From Nigrospora sphaerica (taxonomy: Eukaryota; Ascomycota; Sordariomycetes; Amphisphaeriales; Apiosporaceae), in the NCBI GenBank assembly GCA_018287875.1, contig JAGVVL010000001.1:3472001-3536000 (forward strand): a stretch of DNA of 64,000 nt, in the 5' to 3' direction. Below are positions 48,488-58,315 of this stretch, in pieces (within the stretch, counting starts at the first letter, position 1; each line of letters begins with the position of its first letter). The translations under genes were made by a program, and so were the position numbers. A model generated the notes under the pieces. It made no database searches and was not told the origin of the DNA. It saw only the letters and a list, made by a program, of their open reading frames with translations.

Positions 48488-49601
48488 CCCGAAAGGCTTG
48501 GGCCGGTGAGCTCAAGAGTGATGCGAGACGAAGGATGATGAATGCTGCCAGAGGGTATATCGAGAGAGCGACACGTCCCAGAAGCCTAGCCTAGAGAATG
48601 GCAGAGTAAACCGGGAGACTAGGAGTGGACTCAACGAGCCCTTGGATACGCAGCAAGCTATAAGATAGCAGCTGTATGTGAACTGGCCTGGAGACACTCC
48701 ACAAAGGAAGGTTTTAAAGCGATTCCGAATTCCGCGGTTGAGAGCTGGCGCAGGGGGCGCATCCCAATAGCGGAGTCTTCGACCGACTGAGGTGTGGACA
48801 CCCGAGGAAATCAAGATGGCGCCGGCTCGGAATATGGAAGGGGAGGTGGGTAATGGATAATGTGCCCGACCCCCAGGCATTCGTGCGACTGTCCCGCGAT
48901 CGGTTCATGATCACAAGCTCCCACCGACCCAATGGGATCCTCTGTACGGCATCTCATTTCCCTGGACGACGGGTGAGGGGCTTCCCCGACACGAAGGAGG
49001 GGGGACGAGGCGGAGGGGGCATTTAGGCGGAAAACACGCCGTGCAGCGGGATGGATGGGTTGTGGTGGGCGGCAAGCCGTCTTGGTTCCGAAGTGGGGGA
49101 GGGGACGCCGGCCGATAATGGGAGGGAATAAATAAGGCAAGTACCTACATCATGACACGCCCCGTTTGGATGCACGCAGATCGCTCATCCCTACCAACTC
49201 AGTCAGGACTCGCGCAAATTCGAGACTTAGGTAAGCACATGGTGTCGTACACTCCGTACTGTCACACCCTCCCCTGATGGAGCCTCACGGGGCCGGGAGA
49301 GAATAGGCCCGTCTGCAGGGTTCAACGGTCGAGCGGGGGAGGCCCAATTCGTGGTTGTGAGAAGCATCGATTGTTGACTTAGCCGTCACGGGGTGCATCC
49401 GATGATAAGGTAGGGAGACGTGCACGCAACCTGGATTTAGCACTCGGCATTCGCATCGAATGGATGATAAGGCATCTCTGTAAGCCAAGGAGGTAGCAGG
49501 ACAGAACTTGATTGTGTGTAAACACCCTCGCCATTCTATCCAACACCAACGCTCCAAGCGCATAACGCTGCCGCGCAGAGCCGTCAACACGCACTGCTAC
49601 C
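48488..49601. promoter_or_regulatory. Shared divergent promoter region
   Basis: 1.1 kb between the monooxygenase fusion (minus) and the short-chain dehydrogenase (plus). No intervening gene is seen, so both are probably driven from here, which is the main sequence argument that they are co-regulated. I could not single out a binding site with confidence. Confidence 0.55.
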
Positions 49602-50647
49602 ATGGATACGAGCCCAGTCGCCTTGGTCACTGCCGGCAGCGCAGGTCTCGGCGCCGCCACGGCCCGCCTCTTCGCCAAGCAGGGTTACAGAGTCGTCGTC
49701 AACTTCAGCAACAACTGCGAGAGGGCCAACAAGCTGGTGGAAGACCTGTCGGCCCTCTCATCGATCAGCAACAAGCCCGGAACACCCAGCTTCATCGCTA
49801 TCCAGGCCGACCTGGCCAGCCGTGCCGACATTCGGCGGCTCGTCGAGGAGTCGGTAGCCGCCATGGGCCGCCTGGATGTCGTCTTCTCCAACGGCGGCTG
49901 GACGAGGCTCCGGGACATGACCAGCCTGGACGGTAGGTGATCCGATAGAGGCGAAAGGGGGGCGGCCGCCGCTGGTCTAGCCTAGCTTGCTTACACGCGG
50001 GGAGCAGAAAACGTCTTTGAAGAAGACTGGGACAAGGCGTTCAACATCAACGTCAAGAGCCACTTGTGGCTCATGCATGCCGCCAAAAAGCATCTCGACG
50101 CAACGGAGGGCGCCTTCATCACCACGGCGTCAACCGCAGGCATGAGCCACAGCGGCAGCTCTCTCGTGCGTGCCTCCCCCGGCCCCCAACGACCGCACCG
50201 CGACCCTCTCTGAGTGACGACTTTGCAGGCATACTCGGTAACCAAAGCCGCCCAGATTCACCTCGTCAAAGGCTTGGCACACATGGCCGCCCCCAAAATC
50301 CGGGTGAACAGCGTCAGCCCGGGGCTTCTTCTGACGGTGGGTTGGCCCTCCCGCGGTTGCGGCTAGCGGACGAGGTTCCGGCCCCTGACGCATGCGCTGT
50401 AGGAATGGTCCGACAGGTTCTCCGACCAGGCCAAGGAAGCCTACCGGCAGAAGACGAAGCTGCAGCGCTTCCCGACGGTCGAGGTACGAACACATCAAAC
50501 CTCCGGGGCTCCCACTTGGCTTTGCTTGCTTGCTGACCGAGTTGCGTACCCGGACTTTAGGACGTGGCTGAACAGGTGTTCACTTTTGCGAAGAGCAAGA
50601 GCATGACGGGCTGCAACATTGCGTTGGATTCCGGTTTTACACTTTGA
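49602..50647 (+). CDS. Short-chain dehydrogenase/reductase (SDR)
   Basis: NAD(P)-dependent oxidoreductase of the classical SDR type. Five exons (49602-49932, 50008-50165, 50229-50336, 50403-50483, 50561-50647), phases consistent, give 254 residues, a standard SDR length. The cofactor motif reads TAGSAGLG (about 9-16), with A in place of the first G of TGxxxGxG. NNA-type segment is VFSNGG. The catalytic triad is intact: Ser152 (TASTAG), Tyr165 and Lys169 (AYSVTKAA). NSVSPGLLLTEW follows, and the C-terminus CNIALDSGFTL is the usual SDR ending. Arg26 and nearby residues (GYRVVVNFSNNCERAN) may favour NADP. Divergent from the monooxygenase fusion, so it may process that enzyme's product or substrate. 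Substrate cannot be told. Confidence 0.93.
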
Positions 50648-51076
50648 CGGCCTTGAACTACGCAGCCGTCGGCGCCTATTCTGGAGCCCCTGGGCTGGTA
50701 GTGGGGTAAAAGTACCATTTGAAGGCAATTCCGTACTTATGTACCTACTTAGGTAGGTACGGAGATTAGTGTCGCTCTGAACTAGCGCAGGGGACGTTGA
50801 CGCCATCCTGACGTCAAAGGAATATAGTTACAACATTTCTTTTATATGATAGAAATCCATTACCTCCCATCGCATCAACCATTTCTCTTCGAATAAGTCG
50901 GAATGATAGCTAAGAACCAAGATCAACACGAGCTCTGGACCCATCGGCCATGCCACGCAATTCCCTAAAGATTGGTGTGAACGCGTACGGATGTACGCCG
51001 CGATTCCAAAGACGTACAGAAAACATGTTGATATTCCAAACCCGCACGCACTATGGAAATGGAGAAGCACAAGTAG
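50648..51076. other. Convergent spacer with a palindrome
   Basis: 429 bases between the SDR stop and the stop of the minus-strand NLR gene. It holds the TACCTA palindrome at 50741-50760. Base composition appears to drop in GC from here onward. Confidence 0.5.
50741..50760. repeat. Perfect 8-bp inverted repeat (TACCTA family)
   Basis: GTACCTAC, four-base loop TTAG, then GTAGGTAC: an exact hairpin lying about 95 bases after the SDR stop. It is the cleanest copy of a word family that recurs in spacers across this window. It might help 3' end formation, or be a remnant of a small repeat. Confidence 0.85.
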
Positions 51077-54000
51077 TTAACGAGCCCAGAAGGCAACAAT
51101 CTCGTCGAAGTCGGCCATCGTCAAGCTCCTCGCATCCCGATCCTCCTTGGTGATTTCCTTCCTCAGGCGACAGGCAACCTTGAGGGCAACGGAAGCTTTC
51201 TGTATCCTGCCCGTCGCCTCAAACAACTTGCCTTTAAGGAAGGTGGTCCGAGCAATCTCGTTCTTATGCGCATTCGGGTCAATGGACCAAATTTCCAGCG
51301 CCGCATTGATCATCGCCCTAGTAAAAGGTCAGAAACTGTGGGCGAGTCGAAGATGGGGGATACTCACACGGCCTCCTCACCCCGTTCAAGGCGGATAAGG
51401 TGTTCGGCAATCTTGTGCATGACATTTGCGGTATAGAAGTCTTTCTCGCCCACCGTCGCGTGCATGTGTTGCCATGCCCTCTGATGGTATTCAAAACTCT
51501 CCTCTTGCCTGTTTTGTGCAGCACGGAGGTTGCCAAGGGCGTAGAGAATAAGTCCAGTCCGAACGGATTCTCTGTCGTTCTTGCCCAAGGCCCGTTCTCT
51601 GCCTGCCAAGCTGTCCAGCAGAAGCTCGTTGCATTCGTCAAGCTTTCCCTGCGCGAGCAGAGCGAAGCTTAAGTTGGCTTCGCCCGACCTGGGTATATAA
51701 TTTCCTAGCGCTTTTCGCACTCTCAATGCCTCCTCGAGATCAGATATACCTTCGTCGTATCTTCTGTCTTGGATGCGTGAAATGCCTCGCTCGGCATAAG
51801 CAAGATACAGCCTCTCATCAGCAACGCCCAGTTCTGCGCAGATCTTGGAGACCAGTTCGAACGATCGTTCTTTGTGAACACGACTGGCCTCGAAATCACT
51901 CGCATCCATCGCGATAGCTCCGAGACAAAAGTGAATATCTGCAAGCACGGCATCTCGGTCCGTATGCGTGGAAGAGTCGCAGATATTACGCGCAGTGTCG
52001 AAAAAGCCGTCGAAGTCGTTGGTTCGTCCACGTTCCTTCTGATACCTAGTGGAATTAGAAATGTGCTGGCAGGGGTTCTGCATACGTACCATGCGGCCTC
52101 GTTCAGTAACTTCGCAAAGTGCAATTTAGTGTCCTCAGAGGGGTCTGGGATTGTTGGCCAGATCTGATGCGCCCTGAGAATGTGCGGATAAACGATGGCA
52201 CACGTAGGCCACCTTCCAATGTGTAATCTGCCACCCGTTGATTTCGGTTGAGGGAGCGTTGGCGCCTTTGATGGCTTGGGCATGGCCGATGGCCATTTCG
52301 CCCAGAGAATCCGTACCACTCGATCGAACATGAGCTGCTTCCTGGCATCGTCCATTGTTGTCAGGATTACATCCTGGACAACCCGGTGGACAGAAACCTG
52401 CTGTTTTTTCTTGTCTCTTTGGATTAAAGATGACTGCAAGAGATCCGCTCGGGCCTCCATATAGTGGCCCTTTTTGAACTGAACACCCTCGCACAGCAAT
52501 TCGACGGACATCTCCATCAGCAAGTCCTCTGCAATGATATCGGGGTCGAGAAATGAGATCAGTTCCAATAGTTGCCGGGCTTGCGGCTTCAGTTTCTCGA
52601 AAGCCCACACAGTCGACAGCGAGTGTCGATATGTCACCAAGTCGGTGTCAAACTTCGTTCCATAAAGGCTCGCGTGTTCTTCATGGTCCGTGTAGAGTTC
52701 AAGGAACTCCGACAAGGTGAGATCCTGCCGACGGATAATCCCCGCCATCTGCGATATAGCCAAGGGCACACCGCCGAGTGCTTGGGCGATCTTCTGTGCG
52801 GTTTCGTCTTCTGGTTCGTTGGAAGCAGCTGTAAGCTGGTCGAAGAGCGACAGGCTGTCCTCCTGTGTGAGAGGACCGACATCGAAGCCTGAGGGCCTGC
52901 CCGTGAAAATGGTTTTGGCCAAGGGGTCGCGACTTGTGATTAGAATAGACCCGCTGCCCTGAGGCCAGTAGTCAGCCAGGATCATTGGGTCATCTGCGTT
53001 GTCAAAGACGAGCATCCAGGTCGCTTCTGACGTGGCTGGGTCTGTTTGGATAAACCCATCCGAATCATGCAGTTGTTTTCTGGGATTAGAGAGCCATCCT
53101 TTCACAATCTCTCTGCTCACAACTTGACTTCTGCAATCCGAAGGATCTTCGAGTCCAAGAGCCAATGAGATCTGCTGGTAATGGTGGTCAAGCTTCGCAA
53201 CTTCGTCTGCCACGACCCAGAACGCTGCATCAAAGGATGCCTTATGACGTCGAAAGAATTCGCGGGCTATTTCGGTTTTCCCGATTCCTCCGAAACCACA
53301 GAGAGCAAATTGTCGTAAACCATTACCTGACGCCGTTACTATGTTGTTGGACGGCAACAGTTCGGCTGCAAGGCGCCCCAAGATGTCTTCACGGCCGCAA
53401 AAGTTCTCGTTCTCCGAATGCGTTGTGAGAAGGACGCAGGGCAGATGAAGGGGTTTCCGGGCTTCGGCCTTGATTGCTGTAGGATACACTTGTTCGGCCC
53501 CCGGAAGAGATGTCCCTTCTGTTGCTTTATTCGAGGGCTCTTCAGTTGATTCCAACTGTAGGTCTAGCTCAAGTAAGTTTGGTGGTCTGACATCTTGTGG
53601 GTTCCAAGTTACCTTTGAGTGGCAGTTCGCTCATGGTAGGCGAGTAGGCGCTAGTTGTCGCGTACTGGTATTCCTCTGATACTGTTGGTATTGTTTGTTT
53701 AAAATTGTGGGGATTGACTTACGGCCCTCCAGTCGAACTCTAACGCGGTTCTTTGCTTCCACCAATGTCTCGTGGATGAACCTGGTGAATTCTGGCAGGC
53801 CTTCTCCGCCAATACTCTTGGTGAACAGGCAAGTATCGTGGTGGTCAAGATTGAGGCCAATTATGGTTTCCCATGGGGCATGAGTCGAGCAAGACTCGCG
53901 GCTGACCAACTTGGTTCAGGTTAGCTTCACCCGTTGAAGATAGATTGGTACTGACTTGGTGATGTTTCGGTAACAACGTGGTGGAGCTAGTCCGAGTTTC

Positions 54001-54755
54001 GCGCAATTCGTAGACAGACAGTATGGGAGTGCGAATTGAGATTCCCTCGAATCTCTCTGCGAGATCCAGCAAGATTGCGCCTTCCTGCTCGATATGGGTG
54101 TTTGGTATCTTCAAGCTTTTACCGCTTGTGATTTCCAGGATGTCGCGAAACCGTGCCAGGCTCGTAAGCTTGTCCCCATAGCGATGCGGGCTGCTTAGGA
54201 AAACAATACCAGCTACGGCGTTGACAACGGATCCATACCGGGGAAACTGTTTGTTGGCGACACACAAAGCTTGTTTGACGAGCATGCCACCCAAACTATG
54301 GCAAACGATGACAAGTGGCCGGTTGGCGGTCTAAGTTGCATCAGAAGAAAAGGCACTCGAAAATCATTTTTCTGGGCTGCTTCACTCACAGTGCTGGGGT
54401 TCAGTGGTAATCGCGCCTCATGCAAACGGTGGAGAAGATCGTAGCCTAACATTAGAATCGACTCCCACGAGTGCCTGGTACCTGTAAAGGGCAAAGAATA
54501 AACATATGTGAGGATGCGGGCGCCGGCGCCAGAGCCGGGGAGAGTAGCGAGCCACGTCTGATCAACAAATGGCCATTTGTCTGGCGAGGTAGTCCCAGTT
54601 CCAGGAACAAGGACAATACTATATCTTAAAGTAAGCAGAGGCGCCGAACTCGGCTTGGTATTGGTTTGTTTATCTTACTCAACTTCATCCTGGGATGTAC
54701 CTACGGGTTCCTTCAATACTTGGAGGTAACCGCCGGTTTCAAAACTCGCCGCCAT
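51077..54755 (-). CDS. NLR/STAND protein: lipase-like domain, NB-ARC, TPR repeats
   Basis: Eight exons (54679-54755, 54390-54624, 53956-54330, 53723-53909, 53613-53681, 52090-53563, 51368-52045, 51077-51317) join in phase to 1111 residues. Residues about 25-290 form an alpha/beta-hydrolase fold of the SesB type: YSIVLVPGTGTTSPDKWPFV, nucleophile elbow CHSLGG (Ser116), GIVFLSSPHRYG and a histidine pair DHHD near 252. A linker leads to the NB-ARC domain: GREDIL, P-loop GFGGIGKT (about 404-411), Walker B-like WMLVFDNADD, ILITSRDP, GGVPLAIS and SVHRVVQD. The remainder (about 800-1111) carries TPR-like helices (EASRVHKERSFELVSKICAE, GISDLEEALRVRKALGN, RTGLILYALGNLRAAQ). Fungal proteins of this architecture act in non-self recognition and programmed cell death in heterokaryon incompatibility; that role is by family only. 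The start is the first ATG that splices into the hydrolase. GC is lower than in the genes before it. Confidence 0.9.
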
Positions 54756-55215
54756 GGCCACGAGAAAGATTTCTGATCGTCAGTACGCTCCAGGACGAGG
54801 AGAAGCCGAAGGCTGGTGGCAACAGACGGGAGTCAAAAGAAACAATGATCATCCCGTATTCTTATCTGCCAGTACGTGGGTAATGGGATGCGGGGTACGA
54901 CGTGTGAGCGAGGGGTTGCGCTGATACGGGTCTGTATTGCAGCCCAACGATCCCCACCCTGAACGCTGTTCCGCTATTATGTACAAGCACCGAGCCTCGG
55001 ATGAGAATGTGAAGATGGTAAACGTAACCATCTCCTCTGTCCGTAGGTTGGCTCGCTGAGAATGCTGATGTATCCGTGATAGGTACGGTTATTATCGTAG
55101 GGGTGGGCTGAACTCAGCAGCACCACGCTGATACTGCGCCCTTCGTTCATAGCAACTCACGCTTTCGGGTGCAGCGGGTACTGAAACAACTTCTATAATC
55201 GCAAAAGTATCCATA
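54756..55215. other. Spacer between NLR and CorA-like gene
   Basis: 460 bases; promoter of the NLR gene and 3' end of the CorA-like gene. Relatively AT-rich. Nothing else recognised. Confidence 0.5.
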
Positions 55216-57083
55216 TTAAACAAGGTAGTTCGGATCCTTCGCACCTATCCCGACTGATGCGTCTTTTCTGGCACCCCGGCACCTCGTCCAAAATCTTCTC
55301 CAACACCGCCTCATCATCTGGTAATCCCATAAATACAGAATATACGCAAGCAAAGTGACTGGGATACAGACGACGAGAAACCACCAAAACCTCACATTGT
55401 TTTGACCCAAAAGATCAATGTTCATACCGAATAGGCTGGAGCAGAAGCTGAGAGGGATAAAGAATGTCGCGAGCAGAGTCAGCCTCTTGAGCCTCTCAGA
55501 TTGCTCTATAGCCTTGCGCGACTCCTCGATTGCCGCTTTGTTCATAGACAAAGTGATCCCACGGGTACATCTCTCTGCCAACCCGATGCAACGAGTGTGT
55601 AGATGTTCGTAGTCTTCCAGGAGGCCTTTCGCTGTAAAGGCGCCGTCGGAACTACTGCGTCCAGCACTTTTGGTCGCTTTGGCCTCTGGTGTCCGGCAAC
55701 GTGAGCCCAGGCTGTGGTCAGGCGGGCAGCCACTTTCCGCCTTGACTCCACTGAATCCTTGGCCACTTCGCTCGGCTAGCCTGAAGATCGCCCGAATACT
55801 GTCTTTCAGCTGTGCAGCATGGCGGTTGAGGATACCGTAAAAATATTCAAAGGTTGCCACTGCATCAGTTGCCACGCTGACGGCTATGGCGTCGGTCTGG
55901 ATTTGGATTCTCGACTCCATGAGGTTCAAGAACTGTACTTCAGAGAATGCTGCATGCGCGAGTAGTGGTATGCACATGGACAGTGGATCTTGAGGCGCGT
56001 GTCGGGCCAGATCGACGAGTGCAACCAAGGACTCATATTGCAAGGGAAGGATGGTTGTGTTTTGCTGAATTTCTGCGGACGCATTCGCCTCTGGACTCAA
56101 ACGGTTGGTGGTGGTTCGGAAAGCCATCTTGTCATGGTACTGGATTATGGGCAGTGGGGTAGCCTTGGATCCAATATGACTTGTCCATGGACCTGTGGGA
56201 GATTGGTCCAGAGGCCTGCCTTGATCCATCCAGGCAATGACTTGAGGGGACTGTTAACCAGTGTTTCCTTGTGCGGGTCTGTATTATAACTCACCAGCCC
56301 AACCATGATCCGCCTTCGCAACATAGAGCGAAATGTATTGCTCGAGCACGGAGAAGCACGAGCAGAGCGTCGAGTACTTGCGGACCAACGAGTCTCCACA
56401 GCAGACTTTGGTAGATCCAAGTTTCTGTATCCTGTATGCTTCGAGCTCCAGGGCCTGACTCGATCTCTGCGACTGAAGATCCTGCCCACCAAAATCGTCG
56501 CGGTGGAGGATGGTACTGATGCATAGTCGGAGCACCGCGTTTGAAGTACTGGGAAGTGACGGAGAACTGTAAGCATGCCGAGCAATGCTCGCGGAAAGAA
56601 AATCCATGTGCCGTCTGAAGAACTCCGGATCAATGTTGTACTTGCTTCCTATGGCCGACACCCACGCTGGTGATATAAAACCCCGAATGAAGACAAGTTG
56701 CCCAGCGCCTTCCTCTAGGCCACCGGCGGAAGCAGAGAAGGCCTCGTGTTGTTCTTGGCTGTATTGCTGCACGTCCCACTTCCTCTCCCTACTGTTGTAC
56801 ACAATGACCAAGTCATGGTGTTTGTCGGACTTCGAAGCGAAGAAGTCGCTGTTACTCTCTGCTTTGCCCGAATTGCGGAGGCTGCGGTCTTGTAGCATCC
56901 ATTCCCCGATGTCGACGTAGTTGTTTCCTGGAAAGACTGAAGTGCTTGAATATCTCGTAGACAGAGCTATGATCGCCCGAGTGTAGCTATCTGGTGTGAC
57001 TATGCAGACAAAATTTGAGTTAGATTAAGAAAGGGCGGCACGTGGTAAGATCCAGGCTTACGTGTGGATTTCCTGCGTTCCAT
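55216..57083 (-). CDS. CorA-like protein with GMN motif and two transmembrane segments
   Basis: Three exons (57062-57083, 56295-56999, 55216-56240) join in phase to 583 residues; the seven-codon first exon is inferred from a matching GTAAGC donor and TAG acceptor. The N-terminal two thirds are soluble and mostly helical (DLVIVYNSRERKWDVQQYSQ; FGGQDLQSQR; KAIEQSERLKRLTLLATFF). At the end are two hydrophobic segments around the CorA signature: LATFFIPLSFCSSLFGMNI, then FWWFLVVCIPVTLLAYILYL. The GMN tripeptide marks the pore of CorA/Mrs2-type Mg2+ channels. Filamentous fungi have many such proteins with divergent soluble parts whose transport role is untested, and some neighbour NLR-type genes. 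The second intron uses an AAG acceptor, required to keep frame. The first exon is the least certain part. Confidence 0.85.
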
Positions 57084-57127
57084 GGTCTATCAAGGATCGT
57101 ATGCCGCTCGCGCGTCCAGTGCCTTTC

Positions 57128-57178
57128 GGTGGTGAAATCAGTATGGTGATGAAATCAGTATGGTGATGAAATCAGTAT
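57128..57178 (+). repeat. 17-bp tandem repeat, three copies
   Basis: GGTGATGAAATCAGTAT occurs twice exactly and once with one change (GGTGGTG...), immediately followed by a partial fourth copy (GGTAATGA). It sits 45 bases upstream of the CorA-like start codon, so it is in its promoter or leader. Confidence 0.9.
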
Positions 57179-57812
57179 GGTAATGAGTCGCAGGAATTAG
57201 TAATCGATGGGAAACGTGGTTGGAAAAACCAGGAAGAGAAATGGTTGTTTGGCGAAATACTTCAACGCAGGAATGCTGATATCCCATATGTGTAAGCAAT
57301 GACGACTGACCAACCAGCGCCCATAGATGGGCACCTATAGCAAAACTACAGGCCAGCCGCTAAGCGCTTAGCCGGGCTCGTCTTAGCGCTAATAGTGGAA
57401 CGCAATTGGTCAGAGTTGTGCTGTGGGTGGAGTTGTACCCAGAAATAACTAGCCCACATGACACGGACAATCTACACATCGCGATGCAGCTTATCGCTTT
57501 GATCTTGTCGCACTGAAGAGGGCGTAACAGGCCCGAGGTTCAAGTCGTCTATTGAAGGAAACAAAATAAAGAGGATGCCAGACGCGGCTGTCTACATACA
57601 TGTAGCTAGTGAACACCGGGGTGAAGCCTCACGTGACTTAATCAGGTGCTCTGGGGACTTGTGAATAGTCTCATTGGTAAGGCTTCGCCTAATGGAAAAG
57701 TGAAGTACTTCAGGTTTTCCATGCGGAGCTCTACTAAGATGACTTTCCATATGGGCTTCTCTAGCACGTTAAGTATAACTCTATTCTAAATGCTAGAAAT
57801 CCCGTTAGTTAG

Positions 57813-57862
57813 AAGTGGTGCGAGATTCGAACCTCGTTTGTCGTAACCGGCTAAGTCACGGT
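57813..57862 (-). pseudogene. tRNA-like fragment (D-arm and T-arm without anticodon arm)
   Basis: On the minus strand, GTGACTTAGCCGGTTACGAC (like a D-arm/A box) is followed after about five bases by ACGAGGTTCGAATCTCGC (a T-arm with intact B box GGTTCGAATC), then CACCACT where a 3' acceptor strand would be. The anticodon arm is missing and no 5' acceptor strand pairs. It is a degenerate tRNA or a tRNA-derived repeat head, not a working tRNA. Confidence 0.5.
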
Positions 57863-57928
57863 GATAGTGATGGTGCGCGGTGGTGGTAATAGAGGGAAGC
57901 CGACCGCAGGTCTCTCTCTCTCTCCCGT

Positions 57929-58024
57929 GTGCTCTTTCGTGTGCTCTCTCGTGTACACTTTCGTGTGCTCTCTCGTGTGCACCCTCGTATGCTCTCTCGT
58001 GTGCACCCTCGTATGCTCTCTCGT
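57929..58024 (+). repeat. 12-bp minisatellite, eight copies
   Basis: Eight contiguous 12-mers of the GTGCTCTCTCGT type, alternating with GTGCACCCTCGT and ATGCTCTCTCGT variants, flanked by decayed copies to about 58060. Because the unit is a multiple of three, one plus-strand frame stays open and reads as a four-residue Cys-Ala-Leu-Ser repeat, which I take to be incidental. Confidence 0.92.
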
Positions 58025-58066
58025 GTGCGCTATTTAATGTGCTCTTTATGTGCGCTCTCTTTTAAT

Positions 58067-58085
58067 TCGAAGGCTTCGCCTTCGA
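58067..58085. repeat. Inverted repeat TCGAAGGC-TTC-GCCTTCGA
   Basis: Perfect 8-bp stem with a 3-base loop at the end of the minisatellite. The same core AGGC-TTC-GCCT occurs at 57680-57690, so the two may mark edges of one small element. Confidence 0.85.
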
Positions 58086-58315
58086 GTTTCCACATCTTGA
58101 TTAGGAGCGAGCATCGGCGAAGCTTTACTAATTCCAGCACGGCGTCGTGGGTACCACTTAAGTCGGGCTGTGCTGGGTTTTATGCGACAAATTCTTATCA
58201 TTCAACTACGCTCCGTCTTACCAATAGGCTGGGTTCATCCACCATCAAGGATTCATGGCATCCCTCAATACAGAGTAAGAGTCCTCCGACAGATCCGTCG
58301 ATAGATGCTCCTTGT

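Larger units (their letters stand above)
57084..58315. other. Repeat-rich, low-GC spacer
   Basis: 1.2 kb between divergent genes. It contains the 17-bp triplicate, a GGCTTCGCC hairpin at about 57680-57690, a tRNA-like fragment, a 12-bp minisatellite and a second GGCTTCGCC hairpin. TTAGCGCTAA- and CTAAGCGCTTAG-type words occur at 57360-57395. Looks like a landing site for small repeats; no full transposon is seen. Confidence 0.6.
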
